A stretch of DNA of 64,000 nt from Hyphomonadaceae bacterium UKL13-1 (GCA_001602435.1 CP012156.1:2545898-2609897), one strand, 5' to 3'. Shown: positions 1 through 9,290, counted from the first letter of the stretch. Notes: generated from the letters alone by a model not told the origin. Numbers and translations are program-made.

Positions 1-1701
1 AACGACACCCTAGCGGACGCGATTTTGGCTGGGCAATTACCCGAACAGCCGTTGGACGAAGCCATCGAAAGACTATCACGGCTGGCGCAGCGCACGGCGC
101 TATCTCGACAAGGCGAGGTTAAGGAACAAAGCATTGATAGGCCTGAAGACCGGGCCCTTGCAAAACGCGCTGCCATCGCGGGCACGGTCATGTTGAAAAA
201 TGAGGGGCTACTGCCGCTTTGCGCCGACAGACTGAAAACCATAGCCGTAATCGGTCCTAATGCAGCCCATGGTGAAATCATGGGCGGCGGTAGCTCCTTC
301 GTGAATGCGCACTATGCCGTGCATCCCCTGCCCGCCCTCAAAACGCGCCTACATGGCAAAGCGGAAGTGTCCCACGCTGCAGGCTGCAACATCCATCGCT
401 ATATGCCGGACTTTAGGGTTGGATCCGTTCAAACGCCTGATGGCACCCGCGACGGCTTCCTTTTGGAGTTTTTTAGTCGGCCCAATTGCGAGGGCGGCCC
501 AGTCCGCCAGTCCGTTCAGAAGCTCGCACGATGGATGGACCTCGGGCTTCTTGCCAATGCGAATGATCCCACGCGTGCTGGCAGTGTCAGATTAAGCGGA
601 ACCTTCACCCCCGCCGAGACCGGCCTTCACACATTTGGCGTCCATAGTGCTGGCCTGTGCGACATCTGGCTCAATGGTGAACGTATCATCGACAACCGGA
701 CTGGCTGGTCTCGAGGCGAAGGCTTCTTCGGCTTCGGCAGCCGGGAGCAAATCGCTACGTCTCACTTGGAAGCGGGGCAGCCTGTAGAACTTGAATTGCG
801 CTTCGATCCAAAGGCGGGAAGCCTGCTCAAAGGATTTCGCTTCGGAGTGCTCCCTCCGCAGACCGACGACATGCTCGGCGAGGCAATCGCCCTAGCCAAA
901 GCTTGTGAGACGGTGGTGCTCGTGCTTGGTGCTAATCCGGACTGGGAGACCGAAGGGCATGATCGTACATCGATGCAATTGCCGGGTGAGCAGGATCGCC
1001 TAGCTGCTGAAATCATTGCCGCCAATCCTAGCACGGTAATTGTACTGAATATTGGTGCACCCGTCCTAATGCCGTGGCTCGATCAGGCACAGGCCGTGAT
1101 CGTGCCTTGGTTTGGAGGGCAAGAGATGGGCAACGCGATTGCTGATGTACTTCTTGGTGACGCCGAACCCGGCGGCCGCCTGCCGTTTAGCTGGCCAGCT
1201 CAATTGAACGATTCACCGGGATATCGGCACTATAACACCTCCAGCCTTGAGATGGATTATAGCGAAGGCCTGCTTATGGGATATGCGGGCCATCACGCCC
1301 ATGGACCCAAGCCCCTGTTTGGCTTTGGGCATGGCCTTGGCTATGCAAGCTTAGTTATCGATTCAGTCGATGGGGTAAAGACTGACTTCGAAGGACGGTC
1401 TGTGGTGCCCGTGCATGTGCGTAATCAGTCAGACAAACCAGGCAACGCCTGCGTCCAGATTTATGCGGATTGGCGCGAAACGAATGCCGATTTCGGGTCT
1501 ATCCGCTTATGTGGATTTGCGCGTGTGCAAGTGGAGCCGCGCTCTGTCTTCAATGTCAGTGTCCCGCTTGATCCGCGATGGGCGATGTCTTGGTGTGAGG
1601 CAGACGCTACTTGGTCGAGCGATGCGGAGAAGCCAAAACTTGTCGCCCTCCTTGATGGGGCAGCGGCTTTGGCAGCTGACACAAACACAGCTGCTCGATA
1701 G
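1..1701 (+). CDS. beta-glucosidase, GH3 family, with PA14 insert (5' truncated by window edge)
   Basis: Exo-acting glycoside hydrolase that removes terminal beta-linked glucose or related sugars. The frame is open to base 1, so the N-terminal TIM barrel carrying the nucleophile Asp lies upstream of the window; the first in-frame start-like codon (TTG at 25) is probably internal. Visible parts are the end of the N-terminal barrel, the start of the GH3 C-terminal alpha/beta domain (AGTVMLKNEGLLPL), a PA14-type insert around residues 125-265 of the visible part, and the rest of the C-terminal domain with the acid/base-type segment DWETEGHDR, then PWFGGQEMGNAIADVL, GRLPFSW and a fibronectin-III-like tail with FGFGHGLGY. 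PA14 inserts in GH3 enzymes shape substrate choice. Family assignment is firm; the substrate is not. Confidence 0.93.
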   Translation, partial: NDTLADAILAGQLPEQPLDEAIERLSRLAQRTALSRQGEVKEQSIDRPEDRALAKRAAIAGTVMLKNEGLLPLCADRLKTIAVIGPNAAHGEIMGGGSSFVNAHYAVHPLPALKTRLHGKAEVSHAAGCNIHRYMPDFRVGSVQTPDGTRDGFLLEFFSRPNCEGGPVRQSVQKLARWMDLGLLANANDPTRAGSVRLSGTFTPAETGLHTFGVHSAGLCDIWLNGERIIDNRTGWSRGEGFFGFGSREQIATSHLEAGQPVELELRFDPKAGSLLKGFRFGVLPPQTDDMLGEAIALAKACETVVLVLGANPDWETEGHDRTSMQLPGEQDRLAAEIIAANPSTVIVLNIGAPVLMPWLDQAQAVIVPWFGGQEMGNAIADVLLGDAEPGGRLPFSWPAQLNDSPGYRHYNTSSLEMDYSEGLLMGYAGHHAHGPKPLFGFGHGLGYASLVIDSVDGVKTDFEGRSVVPVHVRNQSDKPGNACVQIYADWRETNADFGSIRLCGFARVQVEPRSVFNVSVPLDPRWAMSWCEADATWSSDAEKPKLVALLDGAAALAADTNTAAR

Positions 1702-2776
1702 ACAAACTCGTTGGGAGCAAATGTCTGCTTTGCGTTTGCCTTGCACTCCAACGCATAGACCAGTTTTGGCGCATTTGAGAAGGTCAGCTTTTGTTCAAGG
1801 CAAACGCTGAAGAGCCCGCAGGCCGCGGCAGCAGCTCGGCAAAGTTTGCTTGTGGTTCCTTCCATTGTTTTCAATTTCCAGGCCAATCGGGATGAATGGC
1901 TACTCGGCGCGATGACATGCCTTCATAAGGCTATCACTCCCCCAATGTGTTTCGTTTTGTGCTGATCTGTTTCTAAGTGGGGTCATAAGGAGAACAGAGG
2001 AGACATGAGTGAGGGAGAGGCAAGATAAAGGGAGAAACTTTAGGGCTTATCCTACTGATATTATGCGCAAAATAGGCGAATCTGGTTGCCCTTCATGAAT
2101 TGCCATGAATTACTGTGCGCATGGCTGGCTTTTGAATCTTCGTGCGCCGCCATTTTGGAGTTCCGACCATGGCTTATGGCAGTCAGGATCAGGGTGATCG
2201 CGGTAACAGATCAGAGCCAATCTTCACGCTTCAAGAACGCCTGAGCCTGCGCCTCGCAAGCCATGGGGCCGAAGCGCAGGCTCGTTTGCCAAGCCGTCTC
2301 AAAGGCGATGGCGGCTCGGTAGGGGCTCCCTGGCCCGGAAGCTTGTTCATGCCAAGCTCTGTGGTCTTGGCAGTGATGGGACGGCTGGCACGGGCGGGTC
2401 GTAAACGCGGCTAGGTGCTGATATCTCTATCGGTGTGCAACTAGAACCCTCCGAACGAAGAGTCCTAAGCCATTGCGATACCGCTCTTCGCCGTCATGCC
2501 GTCATAGATCGAGGGGTGAATATCATCGCCGTGCGTGAGATACCCGGAGCGGAGCTTGCTCTCGGGCAGGTCTTAGGTGCGGGCATCGGTCGCTGACGAT
2601 TCTGAGCAGTCGTCAGCCCTTTTCGAAACAGGACGCAACGAAGCGAAACGTCGCTAAAGCGAGAGCCAAGTCTGGCTTCCGTTACAGAGATCTGTGCCCC
2701 AATTCCACCCAAATTATCACGAAATCGTGATCGGAATTTTTGGCCTCTTGCAATATTCTGTTTTTATTGTAGTAAT
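1702..2776. other. gene-poor kilobase after the GH3 gene
   Basis: No confident gene. Short frames on both strands lack recognisable domains or good ribosome-binding sites. The only protein-like stretch is a plus-strand frame of about 60 codons ending in TGA at 2597, treated separately as a possible remnant. No terminator with a clear U-run follows the GH3 gene. Confidence 0.5.
2415..2597 (+). pseudogene. possible coding remnant, unrecognised
   Basis: The plus-strand frame downstream of a TAA at about 2402 stays open to a TGA at 2597 and reads like the C-terminus of a protein (…HAVIDRGVNIIAVREIPG…, then AELALGQVLGAGIGR at the end). It has no start codon with a ribosome-binding site, and the frame just upstream (2142-2414) differs, as would follow from a frameshift or decay. 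I do not recognise the family. It may equally be chance. Confidence 0.2.
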
Positions 2777-2851
2777 TGGAGCGGGCGATGGGAATCGAAC
2801 CCACGACATTCAGCTTGGGAAGCTGACGTTCTACCTCTGAACTACGCCCGC
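2777..2851 (-). tRNA. tRNA-Gly (anticodon CCC)
   Basis: The reverse complement folds as a full cloverleaf: acceptor stem GCGGGCG/CGCCCGC, a D arm (GTTCAGAGGTAGAAC), an anticodon stem TCAGC/GCTGA with loop TTCCCAA giving anticodon CCC, and a T arm with TTCGATT. The discriminator is T and the 3' CCA is encoded (TGGA on the plus strand at 2777-2780). It decodes GGG glycine codons. Confidence 0.96.
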
Positions 2852-2904
2852 ATGGATGGGAAGGAGCCGAGTAGAGCCGTATATTTCGCTCAACTCGTAG
2901 GTCT

Positions 2905-3159
2905 TCACATCAGTTGGTCCTTTTTGACCATTTTCATGTCGGTTGCAAGGCCAGACACTGGAGAGTGATCTACCGCCATCTCAGATGCCTCCAGATAAAA
3001 GGCGGCCATCAAATCAGTCACTTCGTCGGAGATAGATAGCAAAAGCGGGTGGAGCTGTGTTTCCGGGTGTTCCTCAACAAAGGCTTGCCAACTAGTGAGG
3101 ATGAGTTGAGCGCGGTCAATGATTTCGTGAAGTCCTCGCTCAGAGCGGATATTACCCAT
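2905..3159 (-). CDS. hypothetical protein, 84 aa
   Basis: Small acidic soluble protein with no signal peptide, membrane segment or domain that I recognise. ATG at 3159 is preceded by GTGGGAG about nine bases upstream, a reasonable ribosome-binding site. The sequence looks helical (LLLSISDEVTDLMAAFYLEA). It stands alone between tRNA-Gly and the nitrilase-fold gene. Codon use looks like its neighbours, which favours a real gene. Confidence 0.55.
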   Translation of the reverse strand: MGNIRSERGLHEIIDRAQLILTSWQAFVEEHPETQLHPLLLSISDEVTDLMAAFYLEASEMAVDHSPVSGLATDMKMVKKDQLM

Positions 3160-3261
3160 GACTGTATACTCCCACCTTATTACCCATGAGTATGGGCGCG
3201 TGGGGCACAGAATTCCAGAGTTAAATACATTGTTTACACCTGCAACTTGCAGCGTGTTGGA

Positions 3262-4383
3262 TCAGCGCAAAATCCCACGGGCGGCCATGTCTTCGATCAC
3301 GGCACGTTGTCGGGCCAAAACCTCAGCGCGTTCAATCATCTTGCCGTCTGGCGTTTTATTGGCGGGGGCCAAGCGGGTATCGGCATAGGTCTTTTCAAAC
3401 GCATCCATCGGCAAGCGCGATAGCGTGTTGGTCATGCCGGTTTTCTTCCGCGTCTCGCGCAAAGCCGCGATATCGAGGACAGCATTGGCGTTAAAAGTCT
3501 CGCCCGTGCCGGCTTCGGCCAAGGTGCGCCCATACCAATCCAGCACAATCGACATGCCGTCTGTCGAGTTCGCGGCTACCGGCGTGCCATAAATGCCAGC
3601 GGAATTGGCGCTGACGACATAAGCAATGTTCTCCACTGCTCGGGCCATTTTTGAGATGTGCTTGGGCGTCAAATTCGGGCTGCCGACTTCACTAGTAGGG
3701 TGGAGCAAGATTTCCGCGCCCTTAAACACCGCCATGCGCGCGATCTCGGGATAGAGGATTTCTTCCGAAGCTATCGTGCCCAAGGTGCCGATTTCGGTCG
3801 CCGCTACGGGGAATACCGCGTCGAGGCCGTAAGCGTCGAGATATTTGTCCCAGACGTCATAAGGGCTGGGCGTATAGAGCGAAATCATCCGGCGATAGCG
3901 CAACACGACTTGGCCCGTCGGCCCATACACGACATTGGCTTGAAAATAGAGATCGGGGAAATGGGGGTCGTTCTCATAATGGTTGGAGCACAGATAAAGG
4001 CCGTGTTTCTGGGCGATGGCGGCAATGGCGTCTGCCTCTGCCCCTTGCATGTCGATTGCGGCCTTGGCCTGCCACTGCTCGCGCGTTTCCCCCAAGGGGA
4101 AGCTTGTCAGCCAGTATTCAGGCAGGACAACCAGCTTCAGATCATAGCCATTAAAGCCTTTGAGAAAGCCCTTCGCCGCGCCAATCTGGCTGGAGACACG
4201 CGCCATGGTCGCATTCATGCGGGCGCGGGCGGCTTCCTTGGTGCTGTCTTGATTGACGGCATCGCAACGGGTTTGCAACGCCAAGGCCGAGTAGCGCGTG
4301 GGCGAGGTTTGGGCGGTGGCATCGGTCATGGCTAAGCTGGCTCCAGCGGCAAGGGCGGTCAAAAGGACGTCACGGCGGTTCAT
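3262..4383 (-). CDS. exported nitrilase-superfamily (CN hydrolase fold) protein with altered triad
   Basis: Carbon-nitrogen hydrolase fold, 373 aa. The N-terminus (MNRRDVLLTALAAGASLAMT) looks like a Tat or Sec signal, so the protein is probably periplasmic, which is unusual for the family. The Glu segment is intact (LVVLPEYWLTSF). The usual YRK lysine position reads YRRM, and the segment that normally holds the nucleophile Cys (xxCYDxRFPE-like) reads IASEEILYPE, giving Ser. The triad therefore appears to be Glu-Arg-Ser. It is the last gene of an operon: its ATG overlaps the stop of the YjbR-like gene (ATGA). Hydrolytic activity on amides or nitriles cannot be assumed. Confidence 0.82.
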   Translation of the reverse strand: MNRRDVLLTALAAGASLAMTDATAQTSPTRYSALALQTRCDAVNQDSTKEAARARMNATMARVSSQIGAAKGFLKGFNGYDLKLVVLPEYWLTSFPLGETREQWQAKAAIDMQGAEADAIAAIAQKHGLYLCSNHYENDPHFPDLYFQANVVYGPTGQVVLRYRRMISLYTPSPYDVWDKYLDAYGLDAVFPVAATEIGTLGTIASEEILYPEIARMAVFKGAEILLHPTSEVGSPNLTPKHISKMARAVENIAYVVSANSAGIYGTPVAANSTDGMSIVLDWYGRTLAEAGTGETFNANAVLDIAALRETRKKTGMTNTLSRLPMDAFEKTYADTRLAPANKTPDGKMIERAEVLARQRAVIEDMAARGILR

Positions 4384-4760
4384 GTTTTGGGGCTTCCCGC
4401 TTGTTCAGCATCCCATTTTTTGAGGAAGGTCTTTTTGGCTTGTTCGCGCCAGACGCGCTTGAGGTTGGCGACAACCCAATCGGGATCGACCTTATCAGGG
4501 CGGGCGAGGATCAAGGGCCAGCTTTTGTAATGGGGCGTGAAGAAGAAGGTTTCTGGATCAACTTCGATTAGGAACTCTCGCTCTTCAAAGGTGGTCTTAA
4601 ATACCGGCGCATGTTCAGTCGGGCTCCACCACACCCACATTTTGCCATGCGCCTTCAAATTAGGCTGTCCCCATGAGACGGCATCTTCCACATTGGGCAG
4701 GTTGAGCGAGAGGGCCAGCGCCCGCATACTCTCCCACGTGAAGGGCTCAGCCTGCGGCAT
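4380..4760 (-). CDS. MmcQ/YjbR family DNA-binding-like protein
   Basis: Small soluble protein, 126 aa from the chosen ATG (MPQAEPFTWESM). The CyaY-like fold family is recognised by FTWESMRALALSLNLPNVEDAVSWGQPNLKAHGKMW-type sequence with the characteristic aromatic strand (KMWVWWS) and a C-terminal WVVANLKRVWREQAKKTFLKKW helix. The ATG at 4760 lies 11 bases inside the end of the deacetylase gene and the stop overlaps the next ATG, so all three genes should be translationally coupled. The role of the family is poorly defined. A longer upstream start exists but runs further into the neighbour. Confidence 0.85.
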   Translation of the reverse strand: MPQAEPFTWESMRALALSLNLPNVEDAVSWGQPNLKAHGKMWVWWSPTEHAPVFKTTFEEREFLIEVDPETFFFTPHYKSWPLILARPDKVDPDWVVANLKRVWREQAKKTFLKKWDAEQAGSPKT

Positions 4761-5658
4761 CAGCAATCTCCTGCGCGGTTGCACTCCACAGCTGATCATC
4801 GGATGCGAGTGCGGCAAATATCTCGCGCACTGCCCACAGGCGGAATGGCAAGCCCGAGACGTAAGGCGTCAAGGTAAAGGACAGGACTTGGCCGCCATAA
4901 CGCGGCCCCTCCTCGACCAATAGATCGCGAGCCGCCAAGATTTGGTTGCGCCATTCGGCCTCGCTCTGGCGCTGGTCGATCAAAAGTTTGCGGTCATCCA
5001 ATTCGTTCGCTAGTGGCACGCAGTTTAAAGCCCCCGACGCGGTTGCCATCGGCCACGGCACGCTATCGCTTTCCCAATCGAGGCAAATGTCAAAGCCTGC
5101 CGCCTTGATCAGATCCGGCGTCTTCTCGCTTTGCTGCCGGGCGGGCGATAGCCAGGTGCGCGGGGCAAGGCCTGCCGCCTGAAAAGCCTCGCGCGTGCGG
5201 GCGACATAAGCGGCCTCAATTTCGGGTTCGATCCCGCCCCAATGGATTGAGTCTGTATCCCAGCCATGGGCGGCAATCTCGTGTCCATCGGCCAAAATCG
5301 CCTCAATCAAGGGCCTTTTCTTCTCCAGAAGGACGGCATTGACGGCAAAGGTGGCCTTCAGATTCGCCGCCTGTAGCGCCTTGAGCAAGCGGAACACGCC
5401 CACCCGATTGCCATAGTCACGGCTGGTATAGTGGCGCAGGTCTGGGTAGGGCGTCACCATGGCACCTGGATGCTTGAACGGCTTGCCCGAGGGGTTCAGC
5501 ATGAAAAATTCCAGCGGGATCACGATCAAAGCGGCCACTGTCTTGCCGCCGGGCCAATAGATTGGCGTCCGCTGATCGCCCTGCCGCCAGCTATAGCGGT
5601 CAATGTCTTGGCCATAGCCACGCTTAGGATAAGTCAGATAATCTGTCGGCAAGGTCAT
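4747..5658 (-). CDS. polysaccharide deacetylase / PuuE-type allantoinase-like protein
   Basis: NodB-homology (CE4) fold, 303 aa, no signal peptide, so cytoplasmic. Diagnostic parts are the N-terminal RGYGQDIDRYSW, the strand/helix KATFAVNAVLLEKKRPLIEA and the HEIAAHGWD motif in the middle of the protein. The size and lack of a signal fit PuuE-like proteins (non-metal allantoinases and relatives) better than cell-wall deacetylases. No other purine-degradation gene is present nearby, so allantoin as substrate is inference only. First gene of the three-gene operon with the YjbR-like and nitrilase-fold genes. Confidence 0.82.
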   Translation of the reverse strand: MTLPTDYLTYPKRGYGQDIDRYSWRQGDQRTPIYWPGGKTVAALIVIPLEFFMLNPSGKPFKHPGAMVTPYPDLRHYTSRDYGNRVGVFRLLKALQAANLKATFAVNAVLLEKKRPLIEAILADGHEIAAHGWDTDSIHWGGIEPEIEAAYVARTREAFQAAGLAPRTWLSPARQQSEKTPDLIKAAGFDICLDWESDSVPWPMATASGALNCVPLANELDDRKLLIDQRQSEAEWRNQILAARDLLVEEGPRYGGQVLSFTLTPYVSGLPFRLWAVREIFAALASDDQLWSATAQEIADAAG

Positions 5659-5770
5659 GGGCCACTCTAACCCTGCTTAGCGACAGGTTTCAAGGCAAGG
5701 ATATATCTTTACGCCTCGTTCGGCTGTAGCCTTGCGAATGAGCGCTCAGGAGAGATGCGAGGGGGGTGCC

Positions 5771-6259
5771 ATGGACAAGGAAATCGAGGCTGCGGGCGAA
5801 GGTTACATGCGCGTAGAACGTCGCGGCGACCGAGAGTTGACGATCAGCCGGATGTTCAATGCCAAGCTCCAAGCGGTCTATCAAGCGTGGAGCGAACCAG
5901 CGGTCTTCCAGCGCTGGTGGGTGCCCCAATCCTCCCACGGCATCCGTCTGGTGGCGTGCGACATGGCGGTGCACACAGGGGGGAAATATCGCCTAGAATT
6001 TGCGATGGGCGACGGAGAGCTCTTCGCCTTTTATGGCAAATATCTCGATGTGGTGGAGAACCAGCGCATCGTGTGGACCAATGATGAGGGCGAAGCAGGC
6101 GCGATAACCACCGTGACCTTTGGCGACCTCGGGGACAGCACACAAGTGAGCTTCCACGAACGTTACCCGACAGCTAAGGCGCTTGAAGAAGCGCTCGAAA
6201 GCTCTGCCCTCGCCTTGCCAGAGCAGTTGAACCAACTTGGCAATTTACTGAATAGCTAG
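5771..6259 (+). CDS. AHSA1/SRPBCC family protein
   Basis: START-like hydrophobic-cavity protein of the Aha1-C-terminal type, 162 aa from ATG 5771. Typical motifs are ISRMFNAKLQAVYQAWSEPAVFQRWW and GKYRLEF, followed by IVWTNDEGEAGAITTVTF. A GA-rich ribosome-binding site precedes ATG 5771; a start at 5732 would add 13 residues with no support. In bacteria such proteins often sit next to ArsR regulators; none is seen here. Transcribed divergently from the deacetylase operon. Ligand unknown. Confidence 0.85.
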   Translation: MDKEIEAAGEGYMRVERRGDRELTISRMFNAKLQAVYQAWSEPAVFQRWWVPQSSHGIRLVACDMAVHTGGKYRLEFAMGDGELFAFYGKYLDVVENQRIVWTNDEGEAGAITTVTFGDLGDSTQVSFHERYPTAKALEEALESSALALPEQLNQLGNLLNS

Positions 6260-6336
6260 AAGGTCACGGCCCGTCTGAGCGGGCCTTGAAGCTGTGGCCC
6301 GAGCATGTCGGGGCGGATGATCGCGAAACAGGAGGC

Positions 6337-7101
6337 TTAGTAATTGAACAAAAGCCCGGCGCGCACTTCCCCGCCCTTATAGTCCGTGCGGGCAGCATAA
6401 TCGATGCCAGTCAGCGCCAAGTTTTGGCGAACTGCGGCGTTTCCAACGGCTGTTACCGTGCCCTTGCCGAGATCGGTATAAATATACTCGCCGCGCAAGG
6501 TTGCCCCTTCCAAGATCCGCAATTCAGCGCCAACACCAATGGCCCAGCCCGTCAGATTCTCGCTGTTGCTTCCAGCCCAAAGCAATGTCGGCGCGCCATT
6601 GACGGCAACCGAGGCTTTGGTTTCCACCTGCGCGATTGCCAGGCCACCTGTGCCATAGACAAAGATACGATCGTTGAACGATGCGCCAAGCCTGCCGCGC
6701 AAGGAGGCACGGATGCCATATTCCTTGCTCGCCGAGGTGGTGAGGCCAGTTGGCGCAATGCCTGCAATCGGTGCGCCGGAAAATGACGCAGGTTGGCTAT
6801 CGCCGCCGCCGACGAGATCAATTTCCCAGCCCCACATAATAGGGCCTTCACCTCGGAAACTATTGCCCATAATGACACCGTAAGTGACGCCGTCGATCGT
6901 TGGCTTGAGCTGGTTGGGCACAATCGTTGGTCCAAGATTACGAAATGCGGTCGTGCCAACCGTGTTAACAGTCACGTCCGTATCATTATGCGTGCCAATC
7001 ACGACACCGCCATAAAGCCCCCCCGCGTCTTGCGCCAAGGCCGAGCCAGCACTGAAACACAGGGTGATTGCCGCAGACGCAGCCAATAATACTCTATGCA
7101 T
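6337..7101 (-). CDS. outer membrane beta-barrel protein, exported
   Basis: 254 aa with a clear Sec signal peptide (cleavage after AGSALAQ). Alternating amphipathic strands (GYRASLRGRLGASF-like stretch, FVYGTGGLAIAQVETKASV, GWAIGVGAELRI, LRGEYIYTDLG) and the terminal aromatic residue (LLFNY) match the OMP_b-brl/porin-like family of 8-stranded barrels found in many copies in Alphaproteobacteria. Function probably structural or adhesive. Monocistronic. Confidence 0.88.
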   Translation of the reverse strand: MHRVLLAASAAITLCFSAGSALAQDAGGLYGGVVIGTHNDTDVTVNTVGTTAFRNLGPTIVPNQLKPTIDGVTYGVIMGNSFRGEGPIMWGWEIDLVGGGDSQPASFSGAPIAGIAPTGLTTSASKEYGIRASLRGRLGASFNDRIFVYGTGGLAIAQVETKASVAVNGAPTLLWAGSNSENLTGWAIGVGAELRILEGATLRGEYIYTDLGKGTVTAVGNAAVRQNLALTGIDYAARTDYKGGEVRAGLLFNY

Positions 7102-7546
7102 AGAAAAACCTCCGAGGTGTCGGATCGATACGTTGTTAACTCTAATAAAGACTTAATTTTTCACTTCAGTAATCGGTCTCTTCAACCTCCGATATCGAGC
7201 CGCAGAGGGTTTGCGCCGCTATAAATATTTGTTTCAGAAAGAATTTTCTCACACGCTTCGTGATCGGGCGATAAAGTGCCCACGTGGCGCACGCCTCCAA
7301 CCAAAGGAGATGGTCAGACTGGGTCGCACCAAAATTGTCGGGACTGGACCGTATCAGGGTTCAACAAAAGGCTCAGCTTGACTTAAATTTGCCCAGCAAG
7401 TTGGGAGTGATCAGAGCCTTTGCTCGGGCACTGCTTGTGGCAACAAGATTCTGAGATCATTCAAGTTGCCACGACCTCGGTCGAAACGGGGCATGCCTAT
7501 AGGGATGCACGCCAAGCGACGCGGGGTCTTTGTGGATGAGGCCCCC
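7102..7546. other. intergenic stretch between barrel gene and DUF3137 gene
   Basis: About 445 bases. The first 80 bases next to the barrel gene are AT-rich and should hold its promoter. The rest has no supported gene, terminator or repeat. Confidence 0.5.
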
Positions 7547-8485
7547 TCAGCGCGCCCGTTCATTTAGCGCTTGGGTAAGGTCGATAAGGCTACCGAGTTG
7601 GTCGATCGTGGTGGAGAAGCGGGCGTCATCGCCTTCGGCATCGATCCCGCCACTTTCAAACATATCACGGGTTTCGATCACCACCACGACCCGGCCCTGC
7701 GCAAAGGCCAGACGCATGTTGTGGCCATTGAAAGCGGCTTCCATTTCCATCAGGCGCTCGCAAAACGCGGGGTGGAGGAGATAGCGCGCTTCGACTTGAT
7801 CGGTGGACAGCACTTCAAAGCGGCGTTCAAAATCAGGGTGCACCATTTTGACAGGCTCTAGCTTCAGGCCTGTCATGCGAGCGCCCAAGTTAACCAAGCC
7901 ATTGAACAGGCCCATATCTTGGCGCACCAATGTCGTCGACGTAAAGGGCCGCGCAAATTGGTAACCCATAATGACGCCTTGAAACACGGTAACGAGGCGG
8001 CGGTTCTTGCCCTCACCTTGATATTCTTGCAGATGGGCTTCGTGCAGCGTGCCTTCTGAGGCGCCGAACGTGCCATCCCAAAAGTCGCTATAGTCGGCTT
8101 GATCGGGGCTGGAAGGTAAAAGGCCCATGCGGGTAGCGAGGTCAAAATCGCTGCCGGGAACCCCGTCTAACTGATAACGAAGCCCGAGCGCTGCGCCCAA
8201 TTCTTCATTCGCCCGCACTTTGATTTGTTTGGACATCGCTTGCACAGGCAAGTTCGCAACCCACCAAGCAATCGCACCGATGACGGCGCCGACGACAAAG
8301 CCGTATTCGGCTTGATCCGGCATGAACGCCATGACGGCAATGGCCGCAGCCACCGCAATCCCCATCCCGACCATCAAAATCTGGAGGTTGCGACGCTTGG
8401 CCTCTTCGCGTGCAGCGGCTTGGCTATCGAGCCAATCGCGCAGGCCGTTGGACATGACGTGGTCAAAAAGGGCTTGATGTCTCAT
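7547..8485 (-). CDS. DUF3137 domain membrane protein
   Basis: 312 aa from ATG 8485 (MRHQALFDHVMSNG). A cytoplasmic N-terminal helix rich in Arg/Lys/Ala is followed by two adjacent membrane segments at about residues 35-80 (ILMVGMGIAVAAAIAVMAF and YGFVVGAVIGAIAWWVANL), then a soluble domain with the DUF3137 pattern (DFWDGTFG, TLVRQDMG, FSTTIDQLGSLI). DUF3137 proteins commonly accompany LemA, as here with the divergent gene at 8681. Biochemical role unknown. The longer frame to 8524 has no ribosome-binding site. Confidence 0.86.
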   Translation of the reverse strand: MRHQALFDHVMSNGLRDWLDSQAAAREEAKRRNLQILMVGMGIAVAAAIAVMAFMPDQAEYGFVVGAVIGAIAWWVANLPVQAMSKQIKVRANEELGAALGLRYQLDGVPGSDFDLATRMGLLPSSPDQADYSDFWDGTFGASEGTLHEAHLQEYQGEGKNRRLVTVFQGVIMGYQFARPFTSTTLVRQDMGLFNGLVNLGARMTGLKLEPVKMVHPDFERRFEVLSTDQVEARYLLHPAFCERLMEMEAAFNGHNMRLAFAQGRVVVVIETRDMFESGGIDAEGDDARFSTTIDQLGSLIDLTQALNERAR

Positions 8486-8680
8486 GGGCCCTAGTTCTAA
8501 CGCGGCCAAGTAAACAGAAAGCAACCAAGAATTCGGGTTAGTTCAACCGATCGGAGCCCAGTTTAACGATTTATAGGCTTTCCTCTGGCATGGAAGCACG
8601 TGTGTGGGGCCATGCTTGGCGCTAAAGTCTTCATGTGAGTGGTAACAGGCGCTTGCGCCGGACTGTTGGGAGTAGAGGCA

Positions 8681-9244
8681 ATGGAATTGTTTATCTGGGT
8701 GGGTATCCCGGTCATTTTGATCTTTTTGGTTGCCGGCATGTATAATAATCTCGTAGCCGCGCGCCAGAATTGCAACCAAGGCTGGGCCGATATTGATGCC
8801 GCGCTGCGCCAGCGCCATGATCTCGTGCCAAATCTGGTCGAGACGGTCAAAGGCTATGCCACCCATGAATCGAGCACGCTAACCGCGGTGATCGCGGCAC
8901 GTGCCGGTGCTTTGGATGCTAATTCGCCCGACCAATTGGAAAAAGCGGAAAAAGTCCTGTCTGGCGCTTTGGGGAATTTGATGGCCGTCGCCGAGAATTA
9001 TCCAGACCTAAAAGCCAGCGCCAATTTCCAAACCTTGCAAGGCGAACTGGCCGATATTGAAGACAAACTCGGTGCTTCACGCCGTGCCTTTAACGCGGCG
9101 GTGGCCACCTATAATACCGCAATCCAGTCCTTCCCCAGCAATATCGTCGCGGGCATGTTTAACTTCCCAGAGCGGACCTATTTTGAGCTGGACCGGAATG
9201 AGCGCAGCACGGTGAGTGCGGTTCCAAAGGTCGGCTTTAACTAG
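8681..9244 (+). CDS. lemA: LemA family protein
   Basis: 187 aa. One N-terminal membrane anchor (FIWVGIPVILIFLVAGMYN) is followed by the conserved LemA core: NNLVAARQNCNQGWADIDAALRQRHDLVPNLVETVKGYA and AENYPDLKASANFQTLQ, then FNFPERTYFE-type ending. ATG 8681 has GGAG-like Shine-Dalgarno sequence at the right distance. LemA proteins are helical membrane-anchored factors of uncertain role, often linked to membrane stress or proteases. Divergent from the DUF3137 gene and followed by a strong terminator. Confidence 0.94.
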   Translation: MELFIWVGIPVILIFLVAGMYNNLVAARQNCNQGWADIDAALRQRHDLVPNLVETVKGYATHESSTLTAVIAARAGALDANSPDQLEKAEKVLSGALGNLMAVAENYPDLKASANFQTLQGELADIEDKLGASRRAFNAAVATYNTAIQSFPSNIVAGMFNFPERTYFELDRNERSTVSAVPKVGFN

Positions 9245-9258
9245 AATATAAGCGTACC

Positions 9259-9290
9259 AAAGGCCGGAGCTCCTCCGGCCTTTATTTTTT
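9259..9290 (+). terminator. intrinsic terminator of lemA
   Basis: An 11-bp perfect stem AAAGGCCGGAG / CTCCGGCCTTT with a 3-base loop is followed by A and seven T residues. Confidence 0.93.

Noticed and set aside
7300..7390. Short plus-strand frame after AAAGGAG at about 7303
   Set aside because: The purine run touches the ATG directly, leaving no spacing for initiation, and the 23-codon product has no features.
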